Assembly (NCBI GenBank): GCA_029262935.1
Contig: JAJCYK010000257.1
Span: 1 to 8,252 of the forward strand
Direction of reading: 5' to 3'
From: Cytophagales bacterium
GTDB taxonomy: Bacteria > Bacteroidota > Bacteroidia > Cytophagales > Cyclobacteriaceae
Length of the DNA: 8,252 nucleotides
Positions 1 to 7,100 of this stretch are shown piece after piece. Below the pieces are notes generated by a model. It was not told where the DNA came from, made no database searches, and was given only the letters and a program-made list of their open reading frames with translations. Every line of letters begins with the position of its first letter. Within the stretch, counting starts at the first letter, position 1. The translations under genes were made by a program, and so were the position numbers.

Positions 1-1500
1 GGATTGGCCAATGATGTTGACCTGAACAATGGTGGTACTTCACTATTGAATACGGCTACCGATGGTGATGGTCTGGCAGACGCGTTGGACTTGGATTCGG
101 ATAGTGATGGCATCCCTGATACCATTGAAGCCGGAGGTACAGATGCAGATGGAGATGGACAGTTAGATGGCTTTGTAGATAGTGATGGGGACGGTGTTCA
201 TGATAGTGCAGATTTAAGTGAATTTGGCTCCCCACTGGTAAGCGCCGATCGAGATGGCGATAGTTTACCCGACAATCTAGATCTGGATGCAGACGGGGAT
301 GGAATATCAGATTTGTTAGAAGCAGGAGGAACAGACGCAGATAACAATGGCATGTTGGACTTACTCGCCGATACAGATGGTGATGGGCTGTCTAACTTAG
401 TGGACACGGATGACTCCGGTGCTCGGTTGTCAATATCAGATAGTGATGGAGATGGCTTCTTGAACTTCCAAGATATTGACAGTGATAATGATGGAGCAAT
501 TGACAATATCGAAGCTCAAGTTTCTGGCAGCTTCGTGCCGGAATCCAATACGGACACTGATACGGACGGGATCGATGATGCCTATGACGTAGATTGTACT
601 CCATGTGGAGGTATTACCGGCGTGCCAATTTCACCCGTAGGTACGGATGTTGACGCCACTCCCGATTACTTAGATGACGATACGGATCAGGATGGAGTTT
701 TGGACATTATTGAGGCTCATGATGCTGATTTGGATGGGTTTGCAGATTGGGATGCCAATACTAATATGATCTTAGACGCTGGGGAAGTGGGCACTGTTGA
801 TTCCGATGGGGATGGTCTACTTGATGATTTTGATCCTGATCAGATTGCTTGTTCTTTTTCTGACTTTAATCAGCCTGCCAATGGTGGTTGCGCCTCCTTA
901 CAAGATAGAGACACGAATGGTACCCGCGATTGGCGGGATGCTAGCTCAGCGCCATTACCTATTGAGCTAATTTTCTTCAATGCAGTAGTTAATGGAAAAC
1001 ATGTAGATCTCTTATGGGCCACGGCTTCGGAAACCAATAACGATTTCTTTTCCGTGGAACGCACCACCGACCTTGCAGAATGGGCGGTCATACTCACGAT
1101 TTCCGGGGCTGGTGACAGTGAGGAACGCATAGATTACAGCACTGTGGATGTCTTACCAGTTGCCGGAGTTTCCTATTATCGATTAAAACAAACAGATTTT
1201 GACGGCCAATTCAGTTATTCAGAAATTGTGCGAGTTACATTTGCACCAGAGAATGTAATAACGGTTTATCCCAATCCAGCGGATAGGGTGATCAACGTAA
1301 GTACTGGGGGACTAAAGCTTGATCTTGAGTCCGTACAGCTAATAAACAGTATCGGGCAGTTTGTAGATGTTAGAAGTACAATAATTAATGAGCGTTCGCT
1401 ACTACTTAATACAGCAGATCTGCCAGCTGGGGTTTACCAGGTTAGAATCAAGAATGATCAACTGGTGGTGGTACGTCGAGTCATTCTCTTTCACGAATAG
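1..1500 (+). CDS. Secreted Asp-rich calcium-binding repeat protein with T9SS type A sorting domain (5' partial)
   Basis: The reading frame is open from the first base, so the true start lies upstream; the in-frame TTG at position 4 is not a credible start. Numbering codons from base 1, residues 5-313 are rich in DxDxDG motifs of the thrombospondin type 3 repeat kind, which normally bind Ca2+. Residues 318-415 form the beta-sandwich linker often found before T9SS sorting domains (LPIEL, LLWATASETNN, then YYRLKQTDFDG). Residues 421-499 are a T9SS type A sorting domain, with YPNPAD at 423-428 and GVYQVRI at 477-483. By family knowledge, such proteins cross the outer membrane through T9SS, are cleaved near the sorting domain, and are released or anchored to surface lipopolysaccharide. 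Cys pairs at 199/202 and 284/297 could form disulfides. The missing N-terminus probably holds the signal peptide and any catalytic or adhesive domain, so the specific role is unknown. The class is secure. Confidence 0.93.
   Translation, partial: GLANDVDLNNGGTSLLNTATDGDGLADALDLDSDSDGIPDTIEAGGTDADGDGQLDGFVDSDGDGVHDSADLSEFGSPLVSADRDGDSLPDNLDLDADGDGISDLLEAGGTDADNNGMLDLLADTDGDGLSNLVDTDDSGARLSISDSDGDGFLNFQDIDSDNDGAIDNIEAQVSGSFVPESNTDTDTDGIDDAYDVDCTPCGGITGVPISPVGTDVDATPDYLDDDTDQDGVLDIIEAHDADLDGFADWDANTNMILDAGEVGTVDSDGDGLLDDFDPDQIACSFSDFNQPANGGCASLQDRDTNGTRDWRDASSAPLPIELIFFNAVVNGKHVDLLWATASETNNDFFSVERTTDLAEWAVILTISGAGDSEERIDYSTVDVLPVAGVSYYRLKQTDFDGQFSYSEIVRVTFAPENVITVYPNPADRVINVSTGGLKLDLESVQLINSIGQFVDVRSTIINERSLLLNTADLPAGVYQVRIKNDQLVVVRRVILFHE
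85..840 (+). repeat. Four Asp-rich modules, 64-67 residue period, inside the T9SS protein
   Basis: The modules begin at codons 29 (LDLD), 93 (LDLD), 157 (QDID) and 224 (LDDD), giving spacings of 64, 64 and 67 residues. Each has the order D-x-D-x-DGxxDxxEA, then usually a second Asp loop. The EA glutamate sits 14 residues into every module (residues 43, 107, 171, 238). Modules 1 and 2 share EAGGTDAD. The DNA of the copies has diverged well beyond the protein pattern, so these look like old duplications and not a recent or slippage-prone array. The third module carries a CTPC insertion. A rigid, calcium-stiffened stalk is the likely role, by analogy with thrombospondin type 3 repeats. Confidence 0.8.
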
Positions 1501-1540
1501 ACGGACCAATACTATAGTACAGGTCTATCTAAGCTTAGAC
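1498..1540. other. Nested inverted repeats in the convergent gene junction
   Basis: The 34-base gap between the two convergent stop codons holds overlapping short palindromes: TACTATAGTA (1510-1519) and TCTAAGCTTAGA (1528-1539), plus ATAGAC (1497-1502) pairing with GTCTAT (1523-1528), or GTCTA (1523-1527) with TAGAC (1536-1540). RNA from either strand could fold here, but neither side has a T-tract. It may be a weak bidirectional terminator or simply an AT-rich junction. The minus-strand gene's stop codon lies inside the second palindrome. Confidence 0.35.
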
Positions 1541-2905
1541 TAAAGGTTTAAGATCTGCTAATGCGGTGGGTATTAATTCAGATACGGTAGGATGTATATG
1601 CACGGCACGCTGGATGACAGTATAAGGGGCATCGGCGTACATCATATCCAATATGCCATGTATTACTTCGTCTCCCTCTATGCCCAGGATAGTGGCACCA
1701 AGAAATTTCTTGGATTCTGCATCTACCAAAAATTTCATGAAGCCATACGTTTCACCTTTCTCCTTGGCCCGGGCAATGCGCTTCATGGGTCGGCTGGCTA
1801 CCAGAGCATTGATGCCAGCCGCTCTAACTTCAGTTTCCGTCATTCCCACGCGAGCCAATGCAGGATCGGTGTACAGCCCATAGCATAATATTCTATCACT
1901 GATTTTACGAGGGTCATTATCAAGAATATTTGCAGCAACAATTTCAAAATCGTTATAAGCCGTATGGGTAAATGCCCCTTTTCCGTTGCAGTCACCTAGG
2001 GCCCATATGCCCTCTACATTCGTTTGACAGTGATCATTCACTACTAAATAGCCGCGAGCATCGGTTTCAATACCAGCATGTTTAATCCCTAAATCATCAG
2101 TATTGGGTTGGCGCCCTGTGGCAAGCAGCAAATGCGTACCTTGTACCACCGGAGCACCTTTTTGACAATCTACATCTACCTCAATGTTTCCCACCGAACC
2201 ACTGCCACCTAAACAGGTGGCGTTGAATCGAAACTCAATGCCTTCGTCCTCCAACATGCTAAGTACTTCGGCAGACACATCTGGGTCTTCACGACTTATG
2301 AGCCGATCTCCCCTTTCAATAAGCGTGACTTTACTCCCGAATCGTCGATACATTTGTGCAAATTCCAAACCGATGTAACTACCGCCCACTACAATTAGAT
2401 GGCTGGGTACAAAATCGATATCCATCATCTCTACGTTGGTGTAATATTCCACATCCTCGAATCCTGGGGGAATAAAAGGCCGCCCTCCCACATTAACGAA
2501 AATTTTTTCTCCTATTAGTTGCTGATCACCTACTTCTATGGCATGGGTATCGGTAAAACGGGCGTGCCCTTGATATACCGTTAGATTAGCGGTGCCGCCC
2601 AACCACTTTTCCAATCCTTGATTGGATTGATTCACCAAGACATCTTTACGAGCCTTGACTTTTTTCATATCTACGTGAATGTCGCCCTCTATCATTATTC
2701 CAAAATCTTGAGCTCGTCTAGCCACGAAAGCAGCTTTTGCGGAAGCTACTAGCGTTTTGGTGGGTGTACAACCATTATTGACGCAGGTACCTCCAAAGGC
2801 TCCTTTTTCAATGATTGCGGTTTTTAATCCAGAGGACGCTAAGCGCGCGGCTAATGAAGGTCCTGCCTGTCCCGTTCCTATCACTATAGCTTGGTACTTT
2901 TCCAT
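1535..2905 (-). CDS. FAD-dependent pyridine nucleotide-disulfide oxidoreductase (dihydrolipoamide dehydrogenase/mercuric reductase-like/RclA-like)
   Basis: The 456-residue protein is full length for the class I flavin disulfide reductases. An FAD-binding Rossmann motif GTGQAG (residues 10-15) is followed by the redox-active disulfide CVNNGC (Cys41 and Cys46, then TPTK). A second nucleotide-binding motif GGSYIG lies at 174-179, with Glu197 at the end of the next strand, which favours NADH over NADPH. ATGR (262-265) and LGD (303-305) complete the FAD contacts. The C-terminal dimerisation domain has HIHPTVSE (436-443), supplying the His438/Glu443 catalytic pair in trans. There is no N-terminal heavy-metal domain and no C-terminal Cys-Cys, so it is not a true mercuric reductase despite the likely database name. 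No lipoamide-complex genes adjoin it, so a dedicated pyruvate dehydrogenase E3 role is unsupported. RclA-like or other stress-related reduction of small disulfides, quinones or metal ions is possible. It is cytoplasmic and appears to be transcribed alone. The ATG at 2905 starts directly before the Rossmann strand and is the natural start. Confidence 0.92.
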   Translation of the reverse strand: MEKYQAIVIGTGQAGPSLAARLASSGLKTAIIEKGAFGGTCVNNGCTPTKTLVASAKAAFVARRAQDFGIMIEGDIHVDMKKVKARKDVLVNQSNQGLEKWLGGTANLTVYQGHARFTDTHAIEVGDQQLIGEKIFVNVGGRPFIPPGFEDVEYYTNVEMMDIDFVPSHLIVVGGSYIGLEFAQMYRRFGSKVTLIERGDRLISREDPDVSAEVLSMLEDEGIEFRFNATCLGGSGSVGNIEVDVDCQKGAPVVQGTHLLLATGRQPNTDDLGIKHAGIETDARGYLVVNDHCQTNVEGIWALGDCNGKGAFTHTAYNDFEIVAANILDNDPRKISDRILCYGLYTDPALARVGMTETEVRAAGINALVASRPMKRIARAKEKGETYGFMKFLVDAESKKFLGATILGIEGDEVIHGILDMMYADAPYTVIQRAVHIHPTVSELIPTALADLKPLV

Positions 2906-3192
2906 GGCATTTTATTTTAAAGTTAGACGTTCTGGCGGTTTATGGGTGTTGACTTAAATACAATTTATAAAATCATTTTTAATGGTAGGCATAAGTGGGA
3001 GCGCTTCTCATGGTAGCTTGCTGTGACCACAAGCAATAAACTAAGCCTCACTATTAAATTAAACCAGTAGGCGCCACTTGATTTGGACGGAGGCAACTCA
3101 TTGCGAAGGTGGAAAAATTAGGGTTATTCCCAACCTCTAAATTGCCAATTCACGGTTTTATCGGAAGATTTTCAGGGAATTTTCAATCAAAA

Positions 3193-3224
3193 TTTGGATG
3201 CTAAAATTATATTCTCTAAAATTG
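3193..3224 (+). promoter_or_regulatory. Candidate Bacteroidota-type promoter of the GntR gene
   Basis: TTTG at 3193-3196 matches the -33 element and TAAAATTG at 3217-3224 matches the -7 consensus TAnnTTTG with one mismatch. The 20-base spacer is in the normal range for the Bacteroidota primary sigma factor. Transcription would begin near 3231, leaving a leader of roughly 27 bases. The -7 element shares bases 3221-3224 with the first operator, so a repressor bound there would block the polymerase. This was found by eye, with no experimental support. Confidence 0.42.
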
Positions 3225-3234
3225 GTTAACCAAT
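3221..3234. promoter_or_regulatory. GntR-family operator 1 (perfect palindrome ATTGGTTAACCAAT)
   Basis: All 14 bases are perfectly self-complementary around a TA centre: ATTGGT-TA-ACCAAT. The core TGGT-N-ACCA is the signature of FadR-subfamily GntR operators, and the two-base spacer with TTGGT/ACCAA arms resembles E. coli UxuR/ExuR sites more than the three-base spacer of FadR or PdhR. It lies 24-37 bases before the start of a gene encoding exactly such a regulator and overlaps the candidate -7 element, so autorepression is the natural reading. Confidence 0.7.
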
Positions 3235-3250
3235 AACTGGTAAACCAATT
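3235..3250. promoter_or_regulatory. GntR-family operator 2 (imperfect, TGGT-AA-ACCA)
   Basis: TGGT (3238-3241) and ACCA (3244-3247) flank an AA spacer, and the outer AA and TT also pair (3235-3236 with 3249-3250), with one mismatch at 3237/3248. Its centre is 15 bases from that of operator 1, about one and a half helical turns, so two dimers would sit on roughly opposite faces of the DNA. It ends 7 bases before the GntR start codon and would cover the predicted start of transcription and the leader. Confidence 0.6.
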
Positions 3251-3257
3251 AATTCCT

Positions 3258-3989
3258 ATGAGCAGCATTGACGTATTCGAAAGTCTGGAACAAATTAAAA
3301 TGGAGCGACCTTCAGACAAAATCATTGAGCAAATCAAAGGCTTGATCAGCTCTGGTCAGCTAAAGCCTGGTGATCGACTACCATCGGAAAGAAAATTGTC
3401 GGAAAAATTCGGACTTGGAAGAGGCTATGTGAGGGAAGCCTTGCAAAAACTGGAGTTTTACGGAATACTACGGACCCTGCCTCAAAGCGGGACCGTGGTG
3501 GCTGGATTGGGAGTAACCGCCTTGGAAGGCTTGATTAATGACGTACTGCAACTGAACAATTCAGATTTTCACTCCATGGTGGAAACTCGGGTCATGTTAG
3601 AAATTAATGCTACCAAGTTAGCCGCTCAACGTGCTAACCCAGAATCCATAAGTAAGATTGAAGAAGCACTTGAGGCCTTTAGAACTAAAGTAGAAGCAGG
3701 GGATCAAGGAGTAGAGGAGGATCTAATGTTTCATTTGAAAATTGCGGAGGCCGGAGAAAATGCTGTACTGAAATCCCTACTGCTTATTATAGTTCCCGAC
3801 TTAATCAACTATACCAAAAATTTAAACATCTGCGGAGATGGCAGATCTCTTAAATCCTTAGAAGAACACGATATTATCTTCAAATACATCAAAGAAAAGA
3901 ATAGTGAAGCTGCGGGACAAGCCATGCGCTTGCATTTAAATGATGTTTTGACTTATGATCCTGGATTGACCGGGAGTAACGGACACTAA
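3258..3989 (+). CDS. GntR-family transcriptional regulator, FadR/FCD subfamily
   Basis: The 243-residue length is typical of the FadR subfamily. Residues 18-83 form the winged helix-turn-helix: LKPGDRLPSERKLSEKFGL at 35-53, recognition helix GRGYVREAL at 54-62, and wing near SGTVV at 77-81. Residues about 89-232 are the all-helical FCD ligand-binding domain. Asp155, His159, His204 and His226 fit the metal-binding Asp/His3 set of this domain, which usually helps bind a carboxylate ligand such as an organic or sugar acid. The regulator should be a cytoplasmic dimer released from DNA by its ligand. Two matching operators lie directly upstream, indicating autoregulation. It precedes susC/susD in the same orientation, separated by 173 bases, so it is the likely local regulator of that operon, with a sugar acid such as a uronate derivative as a plausible effector. 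The ATG at 3258 gives a normal N-terminal extension; Met15 is a possible alternative start. No clear Shine-Dalgarno is seen, as is usual in this phylum. Confidence 0.92.
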   Translation: MSSIDVFESLEQIKMERPSDKIIEQIKGLISSGQLKPGDRLPSERKLSEKFGLGRGYVREALQKLEFYGILRTLPQSGTVVAGLGVTALEGLINDVLQLNNSDFHSMVETRVMLEINATKLAAQRANPESISKIEEALEAFRTKVEAGDQGVEEDLMFHLKIAEAGENAVLKSLLLIIVPDLINYTKNLNICGDGRSLKSLEEHDIIFKYIKEKNSEAAGQAMRLHLNDVLTYDPGLTGSNGH

Positions 3990-4039
3990 ATTGACTTTAA
4001 ATTTTACCCAAATGCGATATAATTCAAGCTAACCAGCAT

Positions 4040-4070
4040 AAAAAAAGTCAGCTAATAGAATTAGCTGACT
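4040..4070. terminator. Perfect 11-base-pair hairpin with flanking A-tract
   Basis: AGTCAGCTAAT (4046-4056) pairs perfectly with ATTAGCTGACT (4060-4070) around the three-base loop AGA. Seven A residues (4040-4046) precede it; the last of them is also the first base of the stem. Downstream on the plus strand the sequence is only moderately T-rich (TTTT at 4080-4083). Read on the minus strand, the hairpin runs straight into seven T residues, so it is a better intrinsic terminator in that direction. It probably still ends the GntR transcript, and it would also stop antisense transcription coming from the susC side. Confidence 0.6.
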
Positions 4071-4162
4071 CATTGTCGATTTTCCCAGTTTGAATACGCC
4101 TTGCAGACTTGTTCAAACTAAAATCATCTTAGTTAATTAACAAACTAACCAAATACTAAATT
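4071..4162 (+). promoter_or_regulatory. susC promoter/leader region with inverted and direct repeats
   Basis: AGTTTGAA (4087-4094) and TTCAAACT (4112-4119) form an eight-base inverted repeat with a 17-base spacer. CAAACTAA occurs twice (4114-4121 and 4141-4148), 27 bases apart. GTTAATTAAC (4132-4141) is a palindrome. Any of these could be a regulator site or leader structure. No complete TGGT-NN-ACCA operator is present, only ACCA half-sites at 4032-4035 and 4148-4151. No full -33/-7 promoter can be picked confidently: TTTG at 4089-4092 is a possible -33, but the sequence about 20 bases on is a poor -7. The bases before the ATG are A-rich without a Shine-Dalgarno. Confidence 0.4.
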
Positions 4163-7100
4163 ATGAAAAATTCTACACTTAAGAAATTTTTCAAATGGCT
4201 GTACCTACTTCCTGTTCTACTAATAATAACGCCATCCCTAACGGAAGCAACAAATACCAACAGCGATCTGAATTTTGTTTTATTTCAACAAGCAAATAAT
4301 ATAACAGTTTCTGGCAAGATCCTTTCTGAAGAGAGTGAGCCTTTACCAGGAGCGAATGTCATCATAAAGGGTACTACCCGTGGCACGGTTACCGACACCG
4401 AAGGCAACTACACTCTTAACGCCCCGGAGGATGCCATATTGGTTTTCAGCTATGTGGGTTATGAAACTCAAGAAATTGCAGTTAACAACCAGTCTACAGT
4501 AAACATTACCTTACAACTAGACGCGGATCAACTTGATGAAGTAGTGGTTATTGGGTATGGCACACGTAAGAAGTCGCACAGTACAGGTGCAATTGCACAG
4601 GTAGGGGGCGCTGATGTGGCAGCTATTCAGGCGAGTCGTGTGGATGATGCCTTGGCAGGTAAATTAGCCGGTGTTTTGATTCAAAATCAAAGCGGAGAGC
4701 CTGGTGCGGATCCAAAAATTCAAATTAGAGCCGCTTCATCGCTTTCAGGTGACTCCAACCCGCTAATTGTTGTGGATGGGTATCCGATTACTGGAAGTTT
4801 ATCCACGGTTAACCCAAACGATATTGAAAGTTTGGAGGTGCTAAAGGATGCTGCTTCAGCTGCTATTTATGGTTCCAGGGGCGCAAATGGGGTTATTCTG
4901 ATCACCACAAAAAAGGGAAAATCAGGTAAAGCTAACTTTAGTTACAATGCTTACACGAGTGTCTCAAGTAAGTATGTAGACGACATTGAAATGCTCAAGA
5001 CAGCTTCAGAATGGGCTAATGATTTACAAACAAGTGCTTATGACCTTTCCGAAGTTGATCCGGATTTACTGAATTATAGGCTAAATGCCTACGCTAATGC
5101 ACCTGACGTGGTCGGTATGGAAGATTGGCTTTTCCGATCGGGCACCACTCAAAGCCATGACTTTAGTGTTGCCGGAGGAAGTGAAGATGTCAATATATTT
5201 GCTTCACTTGGTTATCTGGACACTGAGGGTATTGTAAGAGAGCAAGCTTTTGAAAGATATAACGGACGTCTAAACGTAGATGCAAAGCTGGGGGAAAAGT
5301 TTAAGACTGGATTAAGTATCAATGGATCCTATAGTCACCAAGAAATTGTCCCTCATGACATGAGGGATCTCCTGAGAGCGTATAGTATCCATCCTATTTA
5401 CCATACAGACGCGTCTATTGCATTCGTTCAACAATTGGATGGTCAAAGGCAGGCTTTAGCAGATGCAGGATCGTTAGCAACAAATATTGATAGACCATTT
5501 GACAATGGTTATAGAGGAGGTGGTCTTGTTAATTCAAGTATCTATACACTACAGCCAGGTGATATTGCGCATGAATGGCATTATGGGAGAGAACGAAATG
5601 GGATAGGAGGATCTGGAGATGCGGGTCCAGCTGCGAAATTTGACAATGCACGAGCATTTAAAAGAACGTATTACGCTAACGTGAGCTCATATCTACAATA
5701 CAGTATTATAGAAGGGTTGGATATAAAAACCGTTCTGGGCGCGGATATTAACGATACTCAGGGATATTATTATCAAGGAGTAACGGCTGATTCTCGAGAA
5801 CGTTCTAATCAATCTGACCTGGATCAAACAGACCTCAAAAGATCTTCCGTGTTGAGTGAGACCACATTGAATTATACTAAATCAATAGGTAAACATGACC
5901 TATCAGCGGTGGTCGGAATGGAATTTCAAAATTTCTACATAAGAGGAACGACGTTACGCGGTACCAATGTACCATTTGGTCAGCCTCTAAACTATTCGTT
6001 CTTAGAGCCTGCTGATATTACCACAAACCTAAGAGAGGAGACTGTTTCAAGAAGAAGTGTTTTTGGAAGAGTAAATTATGCCTATGATAATCGTTACTTG
6101 GCATCAGTTTCACTGAGAAGAGATGGTGATTCTCGTTTCGGGGCTAATAATCGATTTGAAACATTCCCCGCGGTTTCTCTAGGATGGAATGTGCATAACG
6201 AAGCATTTTACAACTCGGACTTTTTAAGCAACCTGAAACTACGGTTCAGCACAGGGTCTTTGGGAACTACTTCTTTTCTAGGGTCTTACGATGCTTTGAG
6301 TCTTTTACAAGCTCAACCTACCATTTTCGGGACGGGATTCCTTATCCCTAGTAATATAGCAAACCAGGATTTAACCTGGCAAACCAATACCGAGACCAAC
6401 TTTGGTATTAATCTGGGCTTCTTGGGTAATCGTTTCACATTGGGCGTTGATTACTATACGTCAGATATCGAAGACATGTTGATTAATCAAAGTGTTTCTG
6501 AAGTTTTAGGAACACCTTCTATCGTACTAAATCGCGGTGATGTGACCAGTTCCGGATTGGAGTTGGAGCTCGGTGCAGTAGTGGTGGAAAAAGGTAGTCT
6601 TACCTGGGACATTAGTGCCAATCTATCTACCGTCAATACAGAAATCACCAGCTTGGGTGACCTGGATGCATTGCCTAATGTAGTTTACGGAGGCCCTAGT
6701 GGCAGAGGACCTCAGTTTAGAAATTATGTTGGTGGAGAAATTGGTGAAATGTGGGGATACGAAACCACTGGACAGGTTGAAACGATACATATTGCAGATC
6801 CATCGAGAAATATTGGCTTCAGTAGCTCAGAATATTATGTGGTAGACCAAAATGGAGATGGTGCAATTGATCCTGAAAACGATTATGTCAAGTTAGGATC
6901 AAGTACCCCTGATTTTTACTGGGGTTTGAACAGTTCAGTTAAATATAAGTCTTTTGACTTATCACTGCAGTTTCAAGGATCCCAGGGAGCAGAAGTTTAC
7001 AATATCGACCCGATTTACTGGGAATCACAATTTGGAGGCAGATTGCGGGATAGTTTTGATCTTGAAGGCGATGGCATTGCTGATGCTAGTGGACGGCACT

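Larger units (their letters stand above)
2906..3257. other. Divergent intergenic region with promoters for the oxidoreductase and the GntR gene
   Basis: This stretch of 352 bases carries no convincing gene in either direction. The left end must hold the oxidoreductase promoter. The best -7 match there is TAACTTTA read on the minus strand (2918-2925), one base off TAnnTTTG, but it has no -33 partner and would leave a very short leader, so I do not call it. The right end has the GntR promoter and operators listed separately. Upstream of these, ATTTTCA occurs twice (3168-3174 and 3179-3185), one helical turn apart. A weak hairpin GCTTG/CAAGC lies at 3016-3034. I see nothing else in 2990-3160. 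Confidence 0.6.

Noticed and set aside
4..6. TTG at position 4 as the true start of the first gene
   Set aside because: The frame is open to base 1 and the protein would lack the signal peptide that T9SS cargo needs, so the gene is cut by the window edge.
198..604. Minus-strand open frames opposite the Asp-rich repeats
   Set aside because: Their Ser/Pro-rich or His/Arg-rich, low-complexity composition is what results from reading the complement of repeated GAT/GAC and GGT triplets. No family resemblance or leader is visible.
870..1130. Minus-strand 86-residue open frame inside the T9SS protein gene
   Set aside because: It lies wholly antisense to the well-conserved linker domain and shows no recognisable motif.
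1535..2905. Mercury resistance (merA) call
   Set aside because: No heavy-metal N-terminal domain, no C-terminal vicinal cysteines, and no merR/merT/merP genes nearby.
1592..2957. Several plus-strand open frames of 64-98 residues opposite the oxidoreductase
   Set aside because: They are antisense shadows of a gene whose conserved motifs are intact from end to end; none has a recognisable domain.
3991..4023. TTGACT plus TATAAT as a sigma70-type promoter after the GntR gene
   Set aside because: The spacer is 21 bases, too long for that class, and Bacteroidota use a different -33/-7 consensus. The strong hairpin also lies downstream, before susC.
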